Below, piece after piece: positions 1 through 5,752 of a DNA stretch of 5,752 nt (position 1 is the first letter of the stretch; every line of letters starts with the position of its first letter). This DNA is from Anaerolineae bacterium (lineage in GTDB: Bacteria > Chloroflexota > Anaerolineae > B4-G1 > SLSP01). The translations under genes and the position numbers were made by a program. Under the pieces are notes generated by a model. The model ran no database searches. It was given only the letters and a program-made list of their open reading frames with translations, and had not been told where the DNA came from. The stretch is from the NCBI GenBank assembly GCA_016927095.1, contig JAFGNI010000358.1:1-5752 (forward strand). The letters are read 5' to 3'.

Positions 1-2
1 AG

Positions 3-68
3 TATACCGCCATTGTCGTTCTCATGATTCTTGCGCTCCTGCTTACCGGCAGGAGCGGGGGCGGTTAG
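3..68 (+). CDS. Partial BCAA-rich leader peptide (putative), 5' end outside window
   Basis: This open frame enters from the left edge and stops at TAG 66-68; the visible part is 21 residues. Codons 12-44 read I V V L M I L A L L L, so nine of eleven are Ile, Val or Leu. Such a run directly ahead of ilvB, followed by a terminator-like hairpin, is the signature of the leader peptides that control ilv and leu operons by attenuation. An in-frame ATG at 24 has no ribosome binding site, so the true start is probably upstream of the window. The alternative is the C-terminal transmembrane end of an unrelated upstream membrane protein, since the same residues would also make a hydrophobic helix. Only the bases to the left can decide. 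I favour the leader peptide because of its position and the nearby RNA hairpins. Confidence 0.5.
   Translation, partial: YTAIVVLMILALLLTGRSGGG
34..57 (+). promoter_or_regulatory. Hairpin over the Leu codons of the leader frame
   Basis: A perfect 9-bp inverted repeat pairs 34-42 with 49-57 around the six-base loop TTACCG. The left arm covers two of the Leu codons (36-41), and the stop codon lies 9 bases past the right arm. In known attenuators a pause hairpin occupies this place, overlapping the control codons. The pairing is directly visible; its role is inferred. Confidence 0.5.
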
Positions 69-125
69 GTTGGCGAGGGAAGCCTAGGACCAGATACACA
101 GAAAAGGCCGAAACATAGCCAGGAG

Positions 126-149
126 AGCCGCCCAAAGGGCGGCTTCCTT
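126..149 (+). terminator. Terminator-like hairpin ahead of ilvB (possible attenuator)
   Basis: Bases 126-133 pair perfectly with 137-144 (8 bp, mostly G-C) across an AAA loop, and a T-rich but interrupted tract TTCCTT follows at 144-149. It lies between the leader frame and ilvB, so it is either the attenuator of the ilv operon or the terminator of an upstream gene. The T tract is weaker than in a textbook intrinsic terminator and the loop is short, so efficiency is uncertain. Confidence 0.5.
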
Positions 150-229
150 GCTGTCTGGTAACGCCCATTTCGTGATCGGGTCCGCGGACGCAGCAGCGTT
201 CACTCAACAAAGGATCAGGAGGAGATCGC

Positions 230-1939
<1,710 letters not shown>

Positions 1940-1951
1940 GGAGGAGACAAC

Positions 1952-2449
1952 ATGCAAAGCACATTGATCGCTCTCGTTGAGGACAAACCCGGTGTGCTGA
2001 ACCGGGTGGCGAGCCTGTTTCGCCGTCGCGCCTTCAACATCGAAAGCCTGACCGTGGGACACACAGAGCAGCCCGGCGTCAGCCGAATGACCATCGTTGT
2101 GGACAGCACCCGCACAGATGTCGAGATGGTCGCTCACAACCTGTACAAGCTGGTCAACGTGATCCGGGTTGAGGACGTCACCGAGATGCCCACCGTGGCG
2201 CGCGACCTGGCGCTGATCAAGGTCCGCGCCAAGGACGGTGCGACCCGCGCCGAGGTTATGCAGATGGTAGAGACATTCCGGGCGCGTGTGGTGGATGTCG
2301 GCCTGGAGACCCTGATGATCGAGGTCACCGGCACTGAGGACAAGATCATCGGCCTCGTTGAGGTGCTGCGTCCCTACGGCATCGAGGAAATGGTCCGGAC
2401 AGGGCGTGTCGCAATGGCGCGAGGTGGCGAGACTCTGGTGGGTGCCTAA
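1952..2449 (+). CDS. ilvN: Acetohydroxy acid synthase, small regulatory subunit
   Basis: This 165-aa subunit activates the catalytic subunit and confers feedback inhibition, classically by valine. The N-terminal ACT domain (about 1-75) opens with ALVEDKPGVLNRVASLF and continues to FNIESLTVG at 28-36. The residues matching the valine-site Gly14 and Asn29 of E. coli IlvH are both present, so allosteric control is probably kept; position 11 is Asp here rather than Asn. The C-terminal domain of about 85 residues contains DLALIKV and ends with a GIEEMVRTGRVAMARG-type tail. Length matches the bacterial IlvN/IlvH family. GGAGGAG at 1940-1946 sits directly after the ilvB stop and five bases before the ATG, so the two genes are almost certainly cotranscribed. 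The symbol ilvH would be equally valid. Confidence 0.96.
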   Translation: MQSTLIALVEDKPGVLNRVASLFRRRAFNIESLTVGHTEQPGVSRMTIVVDSTRTDVEMVAHNLYKLVNVIRVEDVTEMPTVARDLALIKVRAKDGATRAEVMQMVETFRARVVDVGLETLMIEVTGTEDKIIGLVEVLRPYGIEEMVRTGRVAMARGGETLVGA

Positions 2450-2514
2450 CCCCGAGAGAAGCACTACCGAGCGGCGACTTCTACCGCCCAGGCCTACAAC
2501 AAAAGGTGGCAAGC

Positions 2515-2520
2515 AAGGAG
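2515..2520 (+). promoter_or_regulatory. ilvC: Ribosome binding site fixing the ilvC start
   Basis: AAGGAG lies six bases before ATG 2527. A longer reading is possible from GTG 2506, but that codon precedes this site and would add seven residues (VASKERK) that match no KARI N-terminus I know. ATG 2527 is therefore the better start. Confidence 0.85.
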
Positions 2521-2526
2521 AGAAAG

Positions 2527-3582
2527 ATGGCGAAAATCGACTTTGGTGGTGTGGTTGAGACCGTTGTGATGCGTGAGGAGTTCCCGCTTGAGAGGGCTCG
2601 CGAGGTCCTAAAGGATGAGGTCGTAGCCGTCCTAGGATACGGCGTGCAAGGCCCGGCGCAGTCCCTGAACATGCGTGACAACGGCATCAATGTCATCATA
2701 GGCCAATGGAAGGGGGATCAGGCTGCGTGGGACAAGGCCGTTGCCGACGGCTGGGTGCCCGGCAACACCCTATTCGACCTGGAGGAAGCCACGGAGCGCG
2801 GGACGATCGTCCAGTACCTGGTCTCTGATGCAGCACAGACGCTCACTTGGCCCCGCATCAAGCCACACCTCAGTGAGGGCGATGCCCTTTACTTCTCACA
2901 CGGCTTCTCCATCGTCTATGGCGATCAGACGGGTGTAGTGCCCCCTGACGATGTGGACGTCATCATGGTTGCCCCCAAGGGCTCAGGGACTAGCGTGCGG
3001 GCCAACTTCTTGGCTGGCAGCGGTATCAACAGCAGCTACGCCGTGCACCAGGACTTCACCGGTCGCGCGGAACAGCGCACCGTCGCCCTTGGGATCGCGA
3101 TTGGGTCGGGGTACCTCTTCCCGACCACCTTCGAGAAAGAGGTCCACAGCGATCTAACCGGCGAGAGAGGCGTGCTGATGGGCGCGTTGGCCGGGATTAT
3201 GGAAGCCCAGTACAACCTGCTCCGCAAGCACAGCCATTCCCCAAGTGAGGCCTTCAACGAAACGGTTGAGGAACTGACCCAGAGCCTGATCCGCTTGGTT
3301 GACAAGAATGGGATGGACTGGATGTATGCGAACTGTAGCACGACGGCGCAACGCGGTGCCTTGGATTGGCGCCATCGCTTCCGCGACGCTGTAGCCCCCG
3401 TCTTCGACGACCTTTACGAGAGCGTCGTCTCCGGCGAGGAGACCCGCATCGTCCTGAAAGCCAACACCGCGGATGACTACAGAGAACGCCTGGAAGACGA
3501 ACTCCGCGAGATGCGTGAGTCCGAGATGTGGCAGGCTGGCGCAGCCGTTCGCTCGCTGCGTCCAGAGAACTGGGGCAGGTAG
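2527..3582 (+). CDS. ilvC: Ketol-acid reductoisomerase, Ilv5-like
   Basis: This 351-aa enzyme carries out the Mg-dependent alkyl shift and NAD(P)H reduction that turns acetolactate or acetohydroxybutyrate into the dihydroxy acid. The Rossmann domain has GYGVQG at 37-42 and the second-strand cofactor loop GQWKGDQAAW at 59-68, then SHGF with His125 and KGSG at 151-154. The all-helical C-terminal domain carries the metal and substrate residues: Asp209 and Glu213 in SDLTGER, Glu245 and Glu249 in AFNETVEE, and Ser271 in CSTTAQRG. All expected catalytic residues are present. The 351-aa length and motifs such as GWVPG, SPSEAFNETVEE and a C-terminal LRPEN recall fungal Ilv5 more than the GYGSQGHAH class I enzymes. 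The cofactor loop lacks the usual Arg and Ser residues, so coenzyme preference is uncertain. It follows ilvN after 77 bp and is probably in the same operon. Confidence 0.96.
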   Translation: MAKIDFGGVVETVVMREEFPLERAREVLKDEVVAVLGYGVQGPAQSLNMRDNGINVIIGQWKGDQAAWDKAVADGWVPGNTLFDLEEATERGTIVQYLVSDAAQTLTWPRIKPHLSEGDALYFSHGFSIVYGDQTGVVPPDDVDVIMVAPKGSGTSVRANFLAGSGINSSYAVHQDFTGRAEQRTVALGIAIGSGYLFPTTFEKEVHSDLTGERGVLMGALAGIMEAQYNLLRKHSHSPSEAFNETVEELTQSLIRLVDKNGMDWMYANCSTTAQRGALDWRHRFRDAVAPVFDDLYESVVSGEETRIVLKANTADDYRERLEDELREMRESEMWQAGAAVRSLRPENWGR

Positions 3583-3591
3583 GAAGACAAG

Positions 3592-3701
3592 GGGAAAAGG
3601 GATAAGGGCACAGGGATAAGGGAAAGCCGGGCCGGAAAGATGACCACGTGGCGCCCTATCCCCTAGCCCGTCCCGAGTCTGCTCGGGCGATCCCTTTTCC
3701 C
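3592..3701 (+). repeat. Nested inverted repeat in the ilvC-leuA spacer
   Basis: GGGAAAAGGGAT at 3592-3603 is perfectly complementary to 3690-3701 (12 bp, extendable by a G-U and an A-U pair outward). Inside it lie two more hairpins. One pairs 3613-3622 with 3654-3662 (9 bp with a bulged A3619). The other pairs 3672-3677 with 3682-3687. The left side is purine-rich and also contains the 11-bp direct repeat AGGGATAAGGG at 3598-3608 and 3612-3622. The palindrome CCACGTGG lies at 3644-3651. The whole could fold as a three-way junction in RNA, or be a dispersed palindromic element. The pairings are seen; function is unknown. Confidence 0.65.
3672..3698 (+). terminator. Possible weak intrinsic terminator before leuA
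   Basis: CCCGAG (3672-3677) pairs with CTCGGG (3682-3687) around a TCTG loop, and a T-containing stretch TCCCTTTT follows at 3691-3698. The T run is short and separated from the stem, so termination would be partial at best. The same T run is the right arm of the 12-bp outer stem 3592-3603/3690-3701, so the outer stem could modulate it. Confidence 0.3.
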
Positions 3702-3726
3702 TTCCGCAGATGGAGGAGAATGGCAG

Positions 3727-5316
3727 ATGGATGAGAGTGGGGTTATCACCACCAGTGACGTCGATCACATTATCGTATTTGACACCACCCTGCGGGACGG
3801 TGAGCAATCACCGGGCGCCGCGCTCAACGTTGACGAGAAACTCGAGATCGCTCGGGCGCTTGAGGCAATGGGCGTGGATATCATCGAGGCAGGCTTTCCC
3901 ATCTCATCGCCTGGGGACTTCCGGGCCGTCGAGCGCGTCTCGGCAGAGATACGTGGCTGCACGATCTGCGGGCTGACACGCGCCCGCGAGGGCGACATTG
4001 ATGCAGCAGCGGAAGCGCTGAAGGGCGCGGCGCACCCGCGGATCCACACCGGGCTCGGTGTCTCCGATGTCCACATCCAGCATAAACTGCGTACCACCCG
4101 CGAAGGCGCACTCGCTATGGGGGTCAATGCCGTGCGCTATGCCAAGCGCTTTGTCGAAGACGTCCAGTACTACACAGAGGATGCCGGGCGCGCCGACCCC
4201 GAATATCTCTACCGGGTGCTAGAGGCCGTCATTGCTGCCGGCGCTACCGTGATCAACATCCCCGACACAACGGGCTATTCCTCGCCCGAGGAGTTCGGGA
4301 CGCTGATCCGGGGGATCATGAACAACGTGCCCAATATCGATCTGGCCACGATCTCGGTTCACTGTCACAACGACTTGGGATTGGCTACCGCCAACACCCT
4401 GGCTGGCGTCCGCAATGGCGCCAGGCAGGTCGAGGTGACGGTCAACGGCATAGGAGAACGGGCGGGGAACGCCTCACTTGAGGAAGTCGTGATGGCTCTG
4501 AAGACGCGGCACAACCTGTTTGGCGTAAACAGCCGCATCGACGCCAGCCGGCTCTATCCCGTGAGTCGCTTGGTCAGCCACCTGACGGGCATTCCGGTGC
4601 AGCCCAACAAGGCGATCGTCGGCTCCAATGCGTTTGCGCACTCCTCCGGCATTCACCAGGATGGCGTCCTCAAGGAGCGGACGACTTACGAGATCATCAA
4701 CCCCCGTGACGTCGGGGTTCCCGACTCTGAGATCATTCTCTCCGCACGTTCAGGCCGGCATGGCTTGCGGCATCGGCTGACAGAGTTGGGCTACAAGCTG
4801 GACGACGAACAGTTCGAGAAGGTTTACCATCGCTTCCTGGATGTGGCGGATAAGAAGAAAGTCGTCGAGACTCGGGATCTTGAGGCCATCGTCGCGGATG
4901 AGGTGGAGATGTTCTTTGAGGAAACCTACCATCTGGAGCACGTCCAGATCTCTTGTGGGGACCACAGCATCCCGACAGCCACCGTTCGGATCAAGGGACC
5001 GGACGGCTCAGTGGTCATCGATGCAGACCATGGCACAGGGCCTGTCGATGCCGTCTACCGGGCGATCAACCGCGTCATCGGAGAACCGAACGAGCTCATT
5101 GAGTTCTCCATTGAGGCCATCACCGAGGGGATTGATGCTGTAGGACGGGTGACTATCCGGATCCAGGCAGAGGAACCCGTCAACGGCGGTGCACGCACTG
5201 TCTTCAGCGGGCACGGCGCCGATAACGACATCGTTGTAGCCAGTGCCAAGGCCTACATGTTTGCGCTCAACCGGCTGATCGCCGCGCGACGCGAGGCCAG
5301 CCGGGAGTCAGCATAG
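3727..5316 (+). CDS. leuA: 2-Isopropylmalate synthase
   Basis: This 529-aa enzyme condenses acetyl-CoA with 2-ketoisovalerate, the committed step of leucine synthesis. The N-terminal TIM barrel (about 13-285) begins with [13 protein letters not shown] at 18-30, which supplies catalytic Arg23 and metal-binding Asp24. HCHND at 212-216 gives His212 and His214, and [11 protein letters not shown] at 240-250 gives Asn248, completing the divalent-metal site. Then come [15 protein letters not shown] (299-313), a linker region, and a C-terminal leucine-sensing domain (about 400-515) with [16 protein letters not shown] near its end. The regulatory domain appears intact, so leucine feedback is expected. 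Length is usual for full-length bacterial LeuA, and homocitrate or citramalate synthase is less likely given the overall match. The start at 3727 is supported by GGAGGAG at 3712-3718, eight bases upstream; nearby ATGs at 3710 and 3720 are out of frame. It may be transcribed with ilvBNC or separately, given the structured spacer. Confidence 0.96.
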   Translation: MDESGVITTSDVDHIIVFDTTLRDGEQSPGAALNVDEKLEIARALEAMGVDIIEAGFPISSPGDFRAVERVSAEIRGCTICGLTRAREGDIDAAAEALKGAAHPRIHTGLGVSDVHIQHKLRTTREGALAMGVNAVRYAKRFVEDVQYYTEDAGRADPEYLYRVLEAVIAAGATVINIPDTTGYSSPEEFGTLIRGIMNNVPNIDLATISVHCHNDLGLATANTLAGVRNGARQVEVTVNGIGERAGNASLEEVVMALKTRHNLFGVNSRIDASRLYPVSRLVSHLTGIPVQPNKAIVGSNAFAHSSGIHQDGVLKERTTYEIINPRDVGVPDSEIILSARSGRHGLRHRLTELGYKLDDEQFEKVYHRFLDVADKKKVVETRDLEAIVADEVEMFFEETYHLEHVQISCGDHSIPTATVRIKGPDGSVVIDADHGTGPVDAVYRAINRVIGEPNELIEFSIEAITEGIDAVGRVTIRIQAEEPVNGGARTVFSGHGADNDIVVASAKAYMFALNRLIAARREASRESA

Positions 5317-5329
5317 GTTGTGAGGAACT

Positions 5330-5383
5330 GGCCTGAGCCTGCCCTGAGCGGTGTCGCAGCGCCTGCCGGTGCGGGTTCAGGCC
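5330..5383 (+). repeat. Long stem-loop between leuA and the small ORF
   Basis: Bases 5330-5342 pair with 5371-5383 over 13 positions, two of them G-U, enclosing a 28-base loop that can form a short inner stem (5350-5353 with 5360-5363). No T tract follows, so it is not a standard terminator. It could stabilise the 3' end of the leuA message, or terminate weakly before the small reading frame. The structure is seen; the role is a guess. Confidence 0.45.
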
Positions 5384-5396
5384 TGACAAGAATGCC

Positions 5397-5409
5397 AAGG
5401 AGAGGGGAG
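5397..5409 (+). promoter_or_regulatory. Strong purine-rich ribosome binding site of the small ORF
   Basis: The stretch holds AAGGAG at 5397-5402, nine bases before ATG 5412, and a second GGGGAG at 5404-5409. The spacing of the first copy is good. Its presence is the main reason for believing the short frame behind it is translated. Confidence 0.6.
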
Positions 5410-5411
5410 AG

Positions 5412-5570
5412 ATGAAGACCGTGACAACACCAACGCCACAGAACCCGCCAGTGACACCTGCCGGCACCCCCAAGCAGTGGGATGCCTTCCCACAACCCAA
5501 GGGATGGTCTTTGGAGTGGGATAACAGCGGGCTGGTACCACCGCAGAGCACTACGCCCGGCAAGCCTTAG
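5412..5570 (+). CDS. Small Pro/Thr-rich protein of unknown function (52 aa)
   Basis: I do not recognise this protein. The frame starts at ATG 5412 behind a strong ribosome binding site, lies 95 bp after leuA on the same strand and ends at TAG 5568-5570. Twelve of 52 residues are proline and eight are threonine. Residues 1-21 are a Pro/Thr-rich, probably unstructured segment. Residues 23-37, WDAFPQPKGWSLEWD, form a compact core with three tryptophans and a repeated Trp-Asp pair. The tail is again Pro-rich. There is no signal peptide, membrane segment or cysteine. The aromatic core in a disordered chain resembles a short binding motif, but this is inference. It could be cotranscribed with leuA. 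It could also be a chance open frame, although the ribosome binding site argues against that. Confidence 0.5.
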   Translation: MKTVTTPTPQNPPVTPAGTPKQWDAFPQPKGWSLEWDNSGLVPPQSTTPGKP

Positions 5571-5670
5571 CCGGCACGCTAGTTGACTCCGGTTCACTGC
5601 CATAGGCTCAAAGACTAGGGAACCGGCGGCTGCCGCTTGGCAGGAAGATCAGCCCACCAAACCTGCGTAG
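5571..5670. other. Gene-free stretch with two modest inverted repeats
   Basis: No gene or clear promoter is visible here. CCGGTTC at 5589-5595 pairs with GAACCGG at 5620-5626 (7 bp, 24-base loop). CTGCC at 5630-5634 pairs with GGCAG at 5639-5643 around a GCTT loop. Neither is followed by a T run, so I cannot call a terminator for the operon. Confidence 0.4.
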
Positions 5671-5752
5671 CGCCTGTGATGTACACAGGCACCTGTGATT
5701 TGTACAGGCACCTGTGATTTGTACAGGCAACTGTGATTTGTACAGGCAACTG
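5671..5752. repeat. 19-bp palindromic tandem repeat array, open at right edge
   Basis: Four complete copies of a 19-bp unit occupy 5671-5689, 5690-5708, 5709-5727 and 5728-5746, and six bases of a fifth reach the window end. Copies 2 and 3 (CACCTGTGATTTGTACAGG) are identical. Copy 4 differs at one base and copy 1 at four. Each copy carries inverted arms: copies 2 and 3 have CCTGT and ACAGG seven bases apart, copy 4 has the shorter CTGT/ACAG, and copy 1 has the longer GCCTGTG/CACAGGC at 5672-5678 and 5684-5690. There are no unique spacers, so it is not a CRISPR. The unit length is not a multiple of three, which argues against coding. It may be a cluster of binding sites for a dimeric regulator or a non-functional minisatellite. 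Confidence 0.9.

Noticed and set aside
69..229. T-box riboswitch ahead of ilvB.
   Set aside because: I find no AGGGTGGNACCGCG-like T-box sequence and no recognisable specifier stem. Leader-peptide attenuation fits better.
2506..2526. GTG 2506 as the ilvC start.
   Set aside because: It precedes the AAGGAG at 2515-2520, and the seven extra residues are encoded by the ribosome binding site region. ATG 2527 fits better.
3710..3976. An 88-codon frame starting at ATG 3710 overlapping the leuA start.
   Set aside because: It starts within the leuA ribosome binding region and runs out of frame over the conserved [13 protein letters not shown] segment of LeuA.
5253..5603. Minus-strand open frames of 116 and 98 codons over the leuA end and the small ORF.
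   Set aside because: Neither has a convincing ribosome binding site or recognisable motif, and they overlap leuA. They are likely antisense shadows.
5583..5611. TTGACT at 5583-5588 as a -35 promoter element.
   Set aside because: No acceptable TATAAT-like -10 sequence lies 15-19 bases downstream.
5671..5752. CRISPR array.
   Set aside because: The 19-bp units adjoin directly with no unique spacers, and no cas gene is present.

Overview
The window carries a branched-chain amino acid (BCAA) biosynthesis cluster from a GC-rich bacterium. Four complete plus-strand genes lie head to tail: ilvB (acetohydroxy acid synthase, AHAS, catalytic subunit), ilvN (AHAS regulatory subunit), ilvC (ketol-acid reductoisomerase, KARI) and leuA (2-isopropylmalate synthase). 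A Chloroflexota-like source is my best guess. It rests on the gene order, the style of the LeuA and AHAS sequences and a KARI that resembles the fungal Ilv5 type, all judged from memory. Nothing here identifies a species.

Bases 1-229 look like a regulatory leader. The window opens inside a short reading frame ending at 68, in which nine of eleven consecutive codons specify Ile, Val or Leu. A 9-bp hairpin spans the Leu codons, and a terminator-like hairpin lies at 126-149, before ilvB. This is the layout of a translation-coupled BCAA attenuator, although the frame could instead be the tail of an upstream membrane protein. ilvB (230-1939) and ilvN (1952-2449) are 12 bp apart and ilvC (2527-3582) follows after 77 bp. 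The 144-bp ilvC-leuA spacer is not plain: it holds a 12-bp inverted repeat enclosing two further hairpins. leuA occupies 3727-5316.

Downstream of leuA there is a long stem-loop (5330-5383), then a small proline- and tryptophan-rich open frame with a strong ribosome binding site (5412-5570, 52 aa, unknown function). The last 182 bp have no gene. They contain two modest inverted repeats and, at 5671-5752, an array of 19-bp palindromic tandem repeats that runs off the window edge.

IlvB and IlvN would form AHAS, which makes acetolactate or acetohydroxybutyrate. IlvC isomerises and reduces these on the way to valine, isoleucine and 2-ketoisovalerate, and LeuA draws 2-ketoisovalerate into leucine synthesis. 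Dihydroxyacid dehydratase (ilvD), transaminase (ilvE) and leuBCD are not in the window. I see no new enzymatic system. The points most worth following are the leader, the unusual KARI cofactor loop, the structured ilvC-leuA spacer, the small protein and the repeat array.
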